A stretch of DNA of 64,000 nucleotides, from NCBI RefSeq assembly GCF_003390885.1, contig NZ_QMEL01000006.1, forward strand, positions 122,281-186,280. The letters run 5' to 3'. Both the position numbers and the translations under genes were made by a program. The stretch's first letter is position 1. Every line of letters begins with the position of its first letter. This DNA comes from Pelagibacterium sediminicola. Lineage in GTDB: Bacteria; Pseudomonadota; Alphaproteobacteria; Rhizobiales; Devosiaceae. Of the stretch, positions 50,169 to 58,651 are shown piece after piece. The notes under the pieces are model-generated. The model saw only the letters and a list, made by a program, of their open reading frames with translations. It did not search any database and had not been told where the DNA came from.

Positions 50169-50373
50169 TGCCGGTCCGGCGGTTCCACGCCTTGATAACC
50201 CGTTCTGGCACGTCTTCTGACCACATGGCTGCATCACACATGGTGCAAGAAATGGACGCTGCGTGCCAATTGTAGCCTCGGTTATTCGGCGGGCTGATGT
50301 TGTAGTAAATTCGCGGCTCGCCGCCACAAAAAGGGCAGGGCAACAGTTCGGGATTGCTATCTCCACTGCTCAC
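50053..50373 (-). CDS. Lar-family restriction alleviation protein
   Basis: 106 aa from GTG 50373, which overlaps the upstream stop (GTGA). LLPCPFCGGEPRIYYN, ASISCTMCDAAMWSED and VIKAWNRR are the Lar/NTRG zinc ribbon motifs. Lar proteins in Rac-type prophages lessen host restriction. The tail after about residue 65 is longer than usual, and another gene overlaps it. Confidence 0.75.
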   Translation of the reverse strand: MSSGDSNPELLPCPFCGGEPRIYYNISPPNNRGYNWHAASISCTMCDAAMWSEDVPERVIKAWNRRTGNGHLTRAFAVAHPDPKPRCTGFRSVPELDTGRARGRLL

Positions 50374-50546
50374 TTCTCCAGGTAACCCTTGTCCTTGAGC
50401 CATTGGGTAAGAATGATCTCCGCCATAGAGGCGGTCGAGCGATTGTCGTCCTTGGCCGCCTTTTCCAGTGCGTCCTTCACCGAAGGATAAATGCGCAGCC
50501 CAAGGGGGGCATTACGGGTTTCGCGTTCTGCTGGCATTGTTAGCAT
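50370..50546 (-). CDS. Ribbon-helix-helix (Arc-like) regulator
   Basis: 58 aa from ATG 50546 (or 50537). APLGLRIYPSVKDALEKAAK then DDNRSTASMAEIILTQWLKD is the Arc/MetJ RHH fold. First gene of a minus-strand operon with Lar. Probably represses its own divergent promoter region, which has regularly spaced CTAG sites. Confidence 0.75.
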   Translation of the reverse strand: MLTMPAERETRNAPLGLRIYPSVKDALEKAAKDDNRSTASMAEIILTQWLKDKGYLEK

Positions 50547-50549
50547 TTT

Positions 50550-50603
50550 CTAGTTGACAGTGAATCCGGCTAGAATTATACATACATCTGCTAGCAATAG
50601 CAA
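50550..50603. promoter_or_regulatory. Overlapping divergent promoters with phased CTAG sites
   Basis: Plus strand: TTGACA (50554-50559), 17 bases, TATACA (50577-50582). Minus strand: TTGCTA (50598-50603 complement), 17 bases, TATAAT (50575-50580 complement). The two -10 boxes overlap. CTAG occurs at 50550, 50570 and 50591, spaced 20 and 21 bases, two helical turns. Likely target of the RHH protein. Confidence 0.75.
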
Positions 50604-50605
50604 AC

Positions 50606-50640
50606 GGGCCGAAACGGGACTGGTACTCCCGAGACGGCCC
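50606..50640 (+). other. Nested hairpin in 5' leader
   Basis: GGGCCG/CGGCCC outer arms (50606-50611, 50635-50640) and CGGGA/TCCCG inner arms (50615-50619, 50627-50631) separated by symmetric 3-base bulges. Lies between the plus promoter and the gene at 50671. Confidence 0.5.
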
Positions 50641-50670
50641 TAACCGAAACGAACCTGTCTGGAGGCTCGA

Positions 50671-50979
50671 ATGGCTAAGACCACCAATACCCGGATTCCG
50701 TCCAACATCAACCTTCGCCGCGTCATGTCTCGTGCGTGGAGCGTGTACCGCTACAAGATGCTGCGCACGTTTGACGCTGCATACTTCGCCCGCTGCCTGC
50801 GTGACGCATGGAAGGAGGCCAAGTTCGACGCTGCCGCAAAGGCACGCTTGGATGCCACTATCCCGGTTGGCCGCACCGTTGAGCAAATCCGCGCCGATCT
50901 TGTGTCGCTCGAAATGTCGAATTTCATCGACTGGAGCCGCCACAAGGCCCTGTCCCTCGAACTCGCCCGTGCGGCGTGA
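50671..50979 (+). CDS. Hypothetical protein, first gene of cargo operon
   Basis: 102 aa, RBS CTGGAGG. Basic N-terminus (KTTNTRIPSNINLRRVMSRA) then helical. No family recognised. Driven by the strong promoter at 50554. Confidence 0.65.
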   Translation: MAKTTNTRIPSNINLRRVMSRAWSVYRYKMLRTFDAAYFARCLRDAWKEAKFDAAAKARLDATIPVGRTVEQIRADLVSLEMSNFIDWSRHKALSLELARAA

Positions 50980-50990
50980 GGGAGGGGCAG

Positions 50991-51164
50991 ATGCACAAGG
51001 AAACTGAAACCCTCATGGTTCGCCTGTCGAGCCTGTTCACTGATCCTGCTCTCCGCCGCTTCTTCCGCGACGGCGAGCGCGACAGCGGCTTTGCCCTCGT
51101 CATTCCTGATCCTGACCTCACGCTTGACGGCGGCGAGGCGCTGGAACTGGAGGAAGTGGCATGA
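50991..51164 (+). CDS. Small hypothetical protein
   Basis: 57 aa from ATG 50991 (GGGAGGGGC upstream); a GTG at 50976 overlaps the previous stop. HKETETLMVRLSSLFTDPAL. Overlaps the next gene by 4 bases. Confidence 0.6.
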   Translation: MHKETETLMVRLSSLFTDPALRRFFRDGERDSGFALVIPDPDLTLDGGEALELEEVA

Positions 51165-51370
51165 ACTCGAAAGCGAAAGCAGCGGATCACGTCAACCGGG
51201 CCAAGGCCATCGCCACCACCGTCTGGCACGCCATGCAGAACAACGGCGAGCTGACGGAAGACGATATCGGGGCGTTGGCCGACACCCTCTATGAGGTGGT
51301 CCATCGGCTGGCGGAGGCTGAAAAGGACCTCGACGTCTACCACGTTCCGTTGATCGGAGAAGTGGCATGA
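51161..51370 (+). CDS. Small hypothetical protein
   Basis: 69 aa. NSKAKAADHVNRAKAIATTV, helical throughout. Coupled both sides by ATGA overlaps. No family recognised. Confidence 0.6.
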   Translation: MNSKAKAADHVNRAKAIATTVWHAMQNNGELTEDDIGALADTLYEVVHRLAEAEKDLDVYHVPLIGEVA

Positions 51371-51663
51371 GCGCACAAGAAGCAATCAGCACTTTCGAGG
51401 CGCAAGGAGGACCGCTCGAAAAGTTGGAAGCGGTTCGTCATCTGGCAGACATGCTGTGCAGCAAGCTGGAAACCAAAATGGACAAGGGGCGCTGTGAGGA
51501 TGCTGGCAATGGTTATATTCGGATGACCCTGTCCCCTACGGAGGCGGAGCAAATCCTTTGGCTGGCCTCGAACCTTTCGGTCGATGCTTTTTACCTGCAC
51601 AAGCAGATCAACAAGGTCTACAGCGCCTTGGTTGAGGCGGAAGACGGGAGGGCGGCAGCATGA
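51367..51663 (+). CDS. Hypothetical protein
   Basis: 98 aa. SAQEAISTFEAQGGPLEKLE and LSPTEAEQILWLASNLSVDA; mostly helical. Coupled both sides. No family recognised. Confidence 0.6.
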   Translation: MSAQEAISTFEAQGGPLEKLEAVRHLADMLCSKLETKMDKGRCEDAGNGYIRMTLSPTEAEQILWLASNLSVDAFYLHKQINKVYSALVEAEDGRAAA

Positions 51664-52061
51664 AGCGGCGTGACCTTCTCAAAGCCCTGCCGGTAGCAGG
51701 GGTAGCAATGGCGGTTCCCGCATTCGCGGGGCAGGCGATGTCCGCCCAAGAGCGTGTGCGGTTTCATTTCGCGGCCATGGCCGATGCACTCAATGAGATC
51801 ACCGCCGAGACGCACCATGGCTGGCATATTCAGGCCGGGGACAAGTCCAGCGGCGGATTGGTCCCCCATTGGGATCATCGGTGGCTTTCCGTTCGCGGGC
51901 TGATCTTGGAAAAGGAATACGATCCAAGGCTCAAGGGTGGCGAGATCATCATCGATCGCGGGCACGACCTCGAAAGCCTTCGCTATCAGCGGGAGAGTAC
52001 CCGCCCGGCGCTGGCAAAAATGCCGGTCTTTCATCGGCGGCCAAACGGCCAGCGGGCGTAA
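51660..52061 (+). CDS. Hypothetical exported protein with Tat-like signal
   Basis: 133 aa. KRRDLLKALPVAGVAMAVPA is a twin-arginine signal (RRDLLK) with an AxA-type site (AFA, about residue 23). The mature part is acidic/His-containing (THHGWHIQAGDKSSGGLVPH). Export from a phage cargo operon is unusual. No family recognised. Confidence 0.6.
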   Translation: MKRRDLLKALPVAGVAMAVPAFAGQAMSAQERVRFHFAAMADALNEITAETHHGWHIQAGDKSSGGLVPHWDHRWLSVRGLILEKEYDPRLKGGEIIIDRGHDLESLRYQRESTRPALAKMPVFHRRPNGQRA

Positions 52062-52096
52062 GCGCCCGGTCTTTCTGAATATTACTGATCCTGACA

Positions 52097-52118
52097 TTCG
52101 CAGAAGCCCATCTGCGAA
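52097..52118 (+). other. 8-bp hairpin in cargo operon
   Basis: TTCGCAGA (52097-52104) and TCTGCGAA (52111-52118), 6-base loop, within the 145-base gap 52062-52206. Possible mRNA-processing or attenuation element; no gene in the gap. Confidence 0.4.
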
Positions 52119-52206
52119 AGTGACGGCGCGCACCTCGGATTCCAGCCTGGCGCGCACCGTCTCCCTCTCTCAACGGCGCTTGGGCACCGCCAGAAAGCAC
52201 GACGAC

Positions 52207-52668
52207 ATGACTACTGAAATTCAGAGAGTCAATCCCGGCCAACTGGCCGAGCGGAGCAATCAGCATTGGCCCGCATTGCGAGAAGCTGGCAAGATCGACC
52301 GGCTGAACTTCACCGACGCCATTCAGGCATTCGTCGATTACGTTGACGGCGAGGGTGAAGGCTCAACCCGCCCTGATCTGGCGTACTCGAACTTCACGCG
52401 TTCGGTTTATGCTGCATTTGGCCTGAACGCCAAGCAGCGCGAAGCCCTGATGAACGGGGAGAAGAAGTCCCGCGACCTGTTCGACCTGATGGAGCTTCGC
52501 TATTTGCAGATGGCGGAGAGCACCGCTGCCGCGATCATCTTTCAGGGGATCGCTGCCAAGGCAACGCGCAAATCGATCAAGGCGACAGTGAAAAACGAAT
52601 GCGGCCAGATCGCCGCCGCCCATCGCCGTCTGTCCAAGGGGCTGTTCAAGGGGCAGGGCAATGACTGA
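52207..52668 (+). CDS. Hypothetical protein
   Basis: 153 aa from ATG 52207. TTEIQRVNPGQLAERSNQHW then helical KQREALMNGEKKSRDLFDLM. No family recognised. Overlaps the DUF3102 gene by 8 bases. Confidence 0.6.
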   Translation: MTTEIQRVNPGQLAERSNQHWPALREAGKIDRLNFTDAIQAFVDYVDGEGEGSTRPDLAYSNFTRSVYAAFGLNAKQREALMNGEKKSRDLFDLMELRYLQMAESTAAAIIFQGIAAKATRKSIKATVKNECGQIAAAHRRLSKGLFKGQGND

Positions 52669-53725
52669 GATTACCTTGTTCGACTACGCAAACATGCCGG
52701 TTGAAACCGCGACGGAAGTACGCGCCGCCGCTGAGCGCATCCGGGTTCGGATGAAGCGCACGGCAGAGGATATTATTGCCATCGGCCTCGATTTGATTGA
52801 GGTCAAGAGCAGGCTATCCCATGGCGCGTTCCTTCCATGGATCGAAGCCGAGTTCGGGATGACCGACAGGACCGCCGCCCGGTTTATGCAGGTGGCTGAG
52901 GTATACGGAAACAAATTCGACATAATGTCGAATTTAACGCCCACAGTGCTTTATGAACTTGCTGCACCTTCGACGCCGGAGCCTGTCCGCCAGATAGTTG
53001 AGGCAAAAGCCGAAGCAAATGAGAGCGTGACCGTCGAGGAAGTGAAGCGCCTTAAACGCGAAATTGCGGATAAGGAGGCGGAAGCCAAACGGGCGGAGCA
53101 GGACGCTATCCGCGCCAAGCGCGAGGCCGAAGCTGAGAAGGCCAAGTCCGCCGATCTTCTTGGGCAGGTGAACATGCTCAAGGAGAACGCCGAAGCTGTC
53201 CGGCTAAAGGCTGAGCAAGAAGCCGAAGCCAAGGCCGCTGCCGAACGCCAGCGACTTCTCGCAGAAATCGAAGCGGCAAAGTCCGAATCCGAGCGCGTCC
53301 GAGAGGAAGCCGAGAGGGCAGCGGATGCCCAAGCAGAAGCGGCGGCTGAGGCGGCGCTTGCGAAGGTCGATGGTGAGGTAAAGGCAGCGCGCCAGAAAGA
53401 GGCGGAAGCCCGGCGCGCCGTCGAACGCCTCAAGGAACAGAAAGAGTTCCTCGATGGCAAGATCAGAGAGCACCAAGACTATTTGGCAAAGATCAAGGGT
53501 GCTGAGGTCGAAGCCAAGGAAATCTTGGACTCACTGGAAAAGCTGACGGAGGTTCTCGTTGCCGCCCAACTGGTGTTCATGGACCTTGATTATGAGCATG
53601 ACGAGCATGTTCTGAAAAAGGTTCGCGTCGCGTCGGATCACTGCCGGAAGATGGCGGATATGATGGACGCGTCCTTAGCGCCGCGACTTGTCTACGACGC
53701 TGATAACGCGCAGGACTTCGGCTAG
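52661..53725 (+). CDS. DUF3102 protein with long coiled coil
   Basis: 354 aa. N-terminal DUF3102 domain (about 18-105): RAAAERIRVRMKRTAEDIIA and GHAFLPWIEAEFG-like SHGAFLPWIEAEFGMTDRTA. Residues 125-285 form a continuous coiled coil. The C-terminal 60 residues are a small helical domain. DUF3102 resembles the KilA/ParB-linked HTH seen in plasmid and phage regulators. Role unknown; probably DNA-binding and oligomeric. Confidence 0.75.
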   Translation: MTEITLFDYANMPVETATEVRAAAERIRVRMKRTAEDIIAIGLDLIEVKSRLSHGAFLPWIEAEFGMTDRTAARFMQVAEVYGNKFDIMSNLTPTVLYELAAPSTPEPVRQIVEAKAEANESVTVEEVKRLKREIADKEAEAKRAEQDAIRAKREAEAEKAKSADLLGQVNMLKENAEAVRLKAEQEAEAKAAAERQRLLAEIEAAKSESERVREEAERAADAQAEAAAEAALAKVDGEVKAARQKEAEARRAVERLKEQKEFLDGKIREHQDYLAKIKGAEVEAKEILDSLEKLTEVLVAAQLVFMDLDYEHDEHVLKKVRVASDHCRKMADMMDASLAPRLVYDADNAQDFG

Positions 53726-53967
53726 TGCCCAACGACAAGGGCCATATCCGTTACGAGGCCGGGACGGTAGGAGGCATCACGGTTACCGTGATCGAGCATC
53801 TGCCTTCCCGGCCCGGCCAGTATCAGGTGGAATTACTGGACACCTATTGCGGCACTTCCGAAATCGGAGAGCCGTTCATTGGCAAGGGCGCCCTCCGGCG
53901 CGCGTCGGTATTTTCGGAGTCAATCCTATCCGCGCTCGAATGTGCGGACATAACGTGGAGCAGGTGA
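53725..53967 (+). CDS. Small hypothetical protein, end of cargo operon
   Basis: 80 aa from GTG 53725, which shares a base with the previous stop. Beta-rich (GTVGGITVTVIEHLPSRPGQ). No family recognised. A terminator overlaps its stop. Confidence 0.6.
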   Translation: MPNDKGHIRYEAGTVGGITVTVIEHLPSRPGQYQVELLDTYCGTSEIGEPFIGKGALRRASVFSESILSALECADITWSR

Positions 53968-53993
53968 GGCAAGGGACAGCCTTGCCTCTTTTC
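53966..53993 (+). terminator. Intrinsic terminator of cargo operon
   Basis: GAGGCAAGG (53966-53974) pairs with CCTTGCCTC (53980-53988), then TTTTC. Confidence 0.9.
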
Positions 53994-54102
53994 ATTCGGG
54001 ATTAAACGGGGCAAATCGCCGCCCATGTTAATCCTAAAGAAGATTTGACTCGATTTTTTCCGAATTCCCGCTTTTCATACAAGCATCGTATGGAGGGGGA
54101 GT

Positions 54103-55026
54103 ATGATAAATCGCACCTTGTCGCTGCGCGAGGCAGTAAACGTCAATAAATTTGGGGCAGACAATGGCGGCCCCGGCACGCTCCAGAATATTCTAAAACT
54201 CGCACATCCTGATGGATGCAACATTGACCATCGAACTTTCGATACAGGTCAATCAGTTTTAAAAGTCCTGAATTTTGAGCGAAGTGCGAAATATGAGCTG
54301 ATACATCTGGTTGCCTATACGCCAAACGATCGAGTGCAGGTGGTTCCTGTCGCCGGAGGATCGGTGAACATCGGGCTGGAGTTGGCCCAAGCGCCGGATC
54401 AGACAGAGTTTCTGGATGGCGAAATGATGCTGCTGGTCCGGGGCAATGACGTCTTGGTATGCCGTTGTGGGTTACCCGACGGAGCGCTGATCGATTACGT
54501 GGAGCATATGGCCTCGCACTTGGGAATTGGGACCGATTTATCGCGTTTCTCATTGGGGAAGCGTATCGATATGGATAAAATGGCAATGATCGTTGAGGAG
54601 GGTGTCCATCGTCTCAGAATGAACGCCGTCGCCCACAGCGTTTCCGTCGATCACGCCGAGCGCGAAACTGTGCGGAAGCGGATGCTCGGAAGTGTTCTCG
54701 ACGACATCAGGGCCTTGCTTATGATGGAAGGGAAGGTTCCAGAGGAGGCGGAAAACCTCAAAGTCGAGGTCTCGCTCTCTTTCGACAAGCGTAAAGGAGG
54801 CGATGTCGAGCGCCAGCAAATCCAAGAGCTGGCAGAGACAGTCCTGGACGAAGACGATGCGGGATTTGTTATCGAAACAATGACAGGTCGCAAAGTGCGC
54901 GCGAATGACATTTTGTTGTCGAAAACCGTATCAATGGAACCGTTCGGCAAGTCTGTTCGGCACACCGAAGCTTGGGGGCATCTTATAGAGTTCGATTCCG
55001 AACTCCGGGCGGTGCCAAATGGCTAG
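54103..55026 (+). CDS. Hypothetical soluble protein of three-gene cassette
   Basis: 307 aa, RBS GGAGGGGGAG. N-terminal half is beta-rich (KYELIHLVAYTPNDRVQVVP, EFLDGEMMLLVRGNDVLVCR). C-terminal half is helical with a charged stretch. No catalytic motif recognised. AT-richer than neighbours and preceded by about 110 bases with its own leader. Its stop overlaps a four-span membrane gene, so the two products likely act together. Confidence 0.7.
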   Translation: MINRTLSLREAVNVNKFGADNGGPGTLQNILKLAHPDGCNIDHRTFDTGQSVLKVLNFERSAKYELIHLVAYTPNDRVQVVPVAGGSVNIGLELAQAPDQTEFLDGEMMLLVRGNDVLVCRCGLPDGALIDYVEHMASHLGIGTDLSRFSLGKRIDMDKMAMIVEEGVHRLRMNAVAHSVSVDHAERETVRKRMLGSVLDDIRALLMMEGKVPEEAENLKVEVSLSFDKRKGGDVERQQIQELAETVLDEDDAGFVIETMTGRKVRANDILLSKTVSMEPFGKSVRHTEAWGHLIEFDSELRAVPNG

Positions 55027-55531
55027 CAGGAAAGATGGGAGGCAGGCAGTTCCTTGGCGAAGTTGGCTATTTGGAGTGCTGTGCATTGGCGCTGGGGTAG
55101 CTGTAGCGATCTGGGGCGCCGACTTTATCCGAGATAATGAGCGGGCAACCGGTGTGATTGTCACGGTGTTTTCAATCCTAGCGGGCTTTCTCGTAGCCGT
55201 CATGACGCTGCTCGGGGATCAATCAATGCTACCCGGAGGATGGAAAATGAGCGCCATCCATCGGGAGCGAATCGTCGCAAAGATGACGCGCCAAAAATAC
55301 CTTTTCCTTTTGTACCTCGTCACCCTTGCCATCATTTTTGTCTCTGCTGTCATCGGCAGCAAGCATGAGGAGGTTGTCGCTTGGATGGAGAGGGTCTACT
55401 TCGGGCTTGCGACGACCGCGTTTTTACTTTCATTCAGACTCCCATCTACGTTGATGGCAATTCAAACTGATCGGCTTGACGCAGTAATTGAAGCTCGGCG
55501 AAAGGCCAGCGCTCCCATTGATAGGAACTGA
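55019..55531 (+). CDS. Four-span membrane protein
   Basis: 170 aa. Hydrophobic segments at about 14-34, 44-65, 92-113 and 125-143; short loops, with a basic loop (HRERIVAKMTRQK) between spans 2 and 3. No transporter motif. Overlaps the soluble partner by 8 bases. Could be the membrane effector or exclusion component of the cassette. Confidence 0.75.
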   Translation: MASRKDGRQAVPWRSWLFGVLCIGAGVAVAIWGADFIRDNERATGVIVTVFSILAGFLVAVMTLLGDQSMLPGGWKMSAIHRERIVAKMTRQKYLFLLYLVTLAIIFVSAVIGSKHEEVVAWMERVYFGLATTAFLLSFRLPSTLMAIQTDRLDAVIEARRKASAPIDRN

Positions 55532-55535
55532 AATA

Positions 55536-55817
55536 ATGTCGGACAAATCTCTTATCGGAAAACTTAAGATTATCGAGATTGTCTCTGATCGATCGCCTTG
55601 GGATGGGTCGTCCGTACGCAGGGTGACCATTGCTTATTCGCTGGAGAAAGCGGCTCCATTGACCGCCACTTTCTTTATCGATCAGCGAGTCGATGATAAC
55701 GATGTTGTCCGTTTGTGCAGGAATTATTTTCATCGGCTCACTAGCAAGCTCGGTTCTGATACTGAGAGTTGGAAGCTTTCAGATGAAGAAGTCGAACTAA
55801 TCAGCGGTCCAAAATAA
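55536..55817 (+). CDS. Small third protein of the cassette
   Basis: 93 aa from ATG 55536, 4 bases after the membrane gene. DKSLIGKLKIIEIVSDRSPW, beta then helical. No family recognised. Confidence 0.6.
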   Translation: MSDKSLIGKLKIIEIVSDRSPWDGSSVRRVTIAYSLEKAAPLTATFFIDQRVDDNDVVRLCRNYFHRLTSKLGSDTESWKLSDEEVELISGPK

Positions 55818-55837
55818 AGGGCGGCATAGCCGCCCCT
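55818..55837. terminator. Bidirectional terminator
   Basis: GGGCGGC (55819-55825), ATA loop, GCCGCCC (55829-55835) between convergent genes. TTTATTTT follows on the minus strand. Confidence 0.8.
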
Positions 55838-56251
55838 CTATTCAAATTCCTCGACAGTCCCGTCATCGTAGACGATAGACCAGACACAGGTTCTACTACG
55901 CACATCGTCCCTGTTGATCGAAGTTATGCGAGAGTCGCTACCCACGAACGCGCCCGAGGATGTGAACACCTCTCCGGGCACGACTGTTTGATCGCGTTCG
56001 ATACTGACTGAAACGAGTGCATTCCCGAGAGCATCGGAAAAGAGAGTCGCGGCATGGATCATGCGATACGTTCTTTCGCCGCGATAGACTAAGTCCACTT
56101 CCATATCGGTGCGTATGTGCCTGCCGTCTTCGCGTGCGGAGGCTCGCCAGTCCGAAACGTCAAACAATGATGTATCGCACGACATTGCGGGCGTAACCGC
56201 CGCCAGCGCCCCGACACTGACAACTACAAAAACAAGCGCCATTTTTTTCAT
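55838..56251 (-). CDS. Small secreted protein
   Basis: 137 aa from ATG 56251 with AGGAGG upstream. Signal peptide KKMALVFVVVSVGALAAVTP, cleavage near AMS-C or just before; the Cys may pair with the single later Cys (RTCVWSIVYD). Mature part is a beta-rich single domain. No family recognised. Reverse strand, last cargo gene before the tape measure. Confidence 0.7.
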   Translation of the reverse strand: MKKMALVFVVVSVGALAAVTPAMSCDTSLFDVSDWRASAREDGRHIRTDMEVDLVYRGERTYRMIHAATLFSDALGNALVSVSIERDQTVVPGEVFTSSGAFVGSDSRITSINRDDVRSRTCVWSIVYDDGTVEEFE

Positions 56252-56308
56252 TGCGTCCTCCTGAACCCGTGGGTTCGGGACGCTATTGCATTTCTTGGAG
56301 ATCATCAA

Positions 56309-58651
56309 ATGGACCTCGCGACTTTGGGTATCAGGATCGACAGCAATGGCGTCGTGAAGGCGACAGGCGACCTGAAGGGCATGGAAGGTCAGGCGAAGCG
56401 CTCGGAGGATTCGATTGATGGCTTGAGCCGTGCATTTCGGATGCTCGCCCCACTCGTCGGCACCGTAATGGCTGCATTCAGCATTCGGGCGCTGACCCAG
56501 TACGCCGATGCGTGGTCGGATATGCAGTCGCGAGTAGGGGCGGCGGTAAAGAACATGGAGGCCGCTCCCGCACTTATGGAGCGGCTGGTTGACGTGGCGA
56601 ACGCCTCATATTCGCCGTTGGCGCAGACCGTCGAGATTTACGGACGCAACGTAGCGGTGCTCCGGGATCTTGGCCGGGGTGCGGTTGAGGCAGCTGATTT
56701 CACCGAAGCCTTGAACCATGCACTGGTTACCACGGCGACCAAGGGGCAGGACGCAGACGTCGTGCTCAATGCGCTCTCTCGCGCCATTTCAACCGGGAAA
56801 CTTCGGGCGATGGAATATGAGACGATCATGTCTCGAAGCCCGCGCGTGCTTGAAGCTGTAGCCGACGCAATGGGCACTACCGTCACTGGCCTTCGCCAGA
56901 TGGCGGTCGATGGCAAGGTCACCGGCGGGGTCATCGTGGACGCGCTAATCGGCTCTCTGGAAGAGCTTCGCGAGGAAGCAGGCGAAATGCCCGCGACCAT
57001 CGGGGATGCATTCGTGCGTATCCAGACGAATTTTGGGGCCTTGGTCGGTCGCGTCGATCAAGCAACCGGCGCGTCTGAGAATTTCGCAATCACTCTCATC
57101 GGGTTGGCGGACTCTATTCGCAACATGACGGACGATGTTGTCCGGTCCGCTGTCGTCATCCAGACTATTTTTGGCTCGGCCCTCGATGGGGTGACCGGGC
57201 TTGTCGCGAGCCTCGGGATCGAATTCGACGGCATGGCGACCCTTATTATTGCCGGGGCTGGCGCGGCGGGGTTCGCGGTAACAACTTTTGGCTTCATCAC
57301 GCTGCGCACATTGTCTGCGATTGGCGCGGCGCTGATGATGAACCCGTTTGCGCTGCTTATCGGCGGCATAGCGGCGGCAGTTGCAGCGTCTTACATTTTC
57401 CGTGACGAGATTGCACAACTTATTGGCTTCGACGTATTCGGCGTTTTCAAGGACCTGGCAAATGACATCATCGGCATGATGGTGGGCGCATACGATGCCG
57501 TTGTCGTGGCGTGGAAAGAGTTGCCGGGAGAATTTGAAAGCATTGGCAAGCTGGCTTGGAATGCGCTTCTTGAAGGCTTGAGTGGCCCCGCCATCCAATG
57601 GACGAACCCTTTTACCAATGAAGTCCATGATATTCTGTCTTTCGATTTTACCGATTTCAAGCACGACCTCTCGGAGACAGAGAGCCGGGCAGGAGATCTG
57701 GCGAAGGCTGCCTATCAGGCCAGGCAAGGCATCAATTACTTGGGGGAAGCCGGGCAGGGCATCCGCGACCTATGGGACAATGCGCTCGGTGCGCAGGCCG
57801 CTCTTGCCGATCTCGCTGGTGGCGGCGGTGGCGGCAGTGATCCCCTCGGGCTGGGTGGTGCTGCTGGCAAGCTCAACGCCTATCAAGAGGCAACCCAAGC
57901 TGTCCGGGACAATATCGCCGCTCTCGAACAGCAGGCGCTGACCTTCGGTCTCTCCGAAACCGCCGCTACTCGCTTCAACACTGCCATGGACTTGCTCAAG
58001 GCAGCGCAGGAAGCGGGCATTCCGATCACTGCGGGCCTCATAGATGAGATCAACGGACTTGCCGATGCTTATGCGTTGGCCGAGGAACGCACCCGCCTTC
58101 TCCAGCAGCAACAGCAGCTCGCCATCGACATCAACAACACGTTGGCGCAGGGCTTCTCGAACATGTTCACCGGCATCATCGACGGGTCCAAGAACGCGGG
58201 GCAGGCGATTGGCGACCTGCTCAAGAGCTTGGGGCAGTTGCTGATCAACAACGCCTTCATGATGCTGTTCGGGGGCGGCACGGGCGGGGGGATCGGGGGT
58301 ATGTTTGCTGGGCTGTTTTCCTTCGACGGCGGCGGCTTTACCGGCTACGGCCCTCGCTCTGGCGGGATTGATGGCAGGGGCGGCCTCCCGGCGATCCTGC
58401 ACCCGAATGAGACGGTGATCGATCACACTCTTGCCGCGAACGCTAATCGGCCAGTTGCCAGCACGCATACGTCCGGCGGTGATGTCTACGTCACCATCGA
58501 GCGGATCGAAGCCAACTCGGAGGCGGAAGGCGCTGCCGCCGCGCGTGGTTTCCAAGCCGAAATGCGCCGCTGGCAAGAAAGCGGCGAGGGTGCCCGCTAC
58601 GTCCGGGCCGTGGTGAACAACCCGGGCCGGTCCAATCCGAGGGCCGCGTGA
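56309..58651 (+). CDS. Tail tape measure protein
   Basis: 780 aa. Tape measure core about 40-220 (ALTQYADAWSDMQSRVGAAV, VLNALSRAISTGKLRAMEYE), hydrophobic segment about 305-365, coiled parts, and a lambda-type C-terminal domain with a Gly-rich tail (GIGGMFAGLFSFDGGGFTGY). At the usual 1.5 A per residue the tail would be near 115 nm (inference). It starts just after the reverse-strand secreted gene instead of after the chaperone. Confidence 0.92.
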   Translation: MDLATLGIRIDSNGVVKATGDLKGMEGQAKRSEDSIDGLSRAFRMLAPLVGTVMAAFSIRALTQYADAWSDMQSRVGAAVKNMEAAPALMERLVDVANASYSPLAQTVEIYGRNVAVLRDLGRGAVEAADFTEALNHALVTTATKGQDADVVLNALSRAISTGKLRAMEYETIMSRSPRVLEAVADAMGTTVTGLRQMAVDGKVTGGVIVDALIGSLEELREEAGEMPATIGDAFVRIQTNFGALVGRVDQATGASENFAITLIGLADSIRNMTDDVVRSAVVIQTIFGSALDGVTGLVASLGIEFDGMATLIIAGAGAAGFAVTTFGFITLRTLSAIGAALMMNPFALLIGGIAAAVAASYIFRDEIAQLIGFDVFGVFKDLANDIIGMMVGAYDAVVVAWKELPGEFESIGKLAWNALLEGLSGPAIQWTNPFTNEVHDILSFDFTDFKHDLSETESRAGDLAKAAYQARQGINYLGEAGQGIRDLWDNALGAQAALADLAGGGGGGSDPLGLGGAAGKLNAYQEATQAVRDNIAALEQQALTFGLSETAATRFNTAMDLLKAAQEAGIPITAGLIDEINGLADAYALAEERTRLLQQQQQLAIDINNTLAQGFSNMFTGIIDGSKNAGQAIGDLLKSLGQLLINNAFMMLFGGGTGGGIGGMFAGLFSFDGGGFTGYGPRSGGIDGRGGLPAILHPNETVIDHTLAANANRPVASTHTSGGDVYVTIERIEANSEAEGAAAARGFQAEMRRWQESGEGARYVRAVVNNPGRSNPRAA

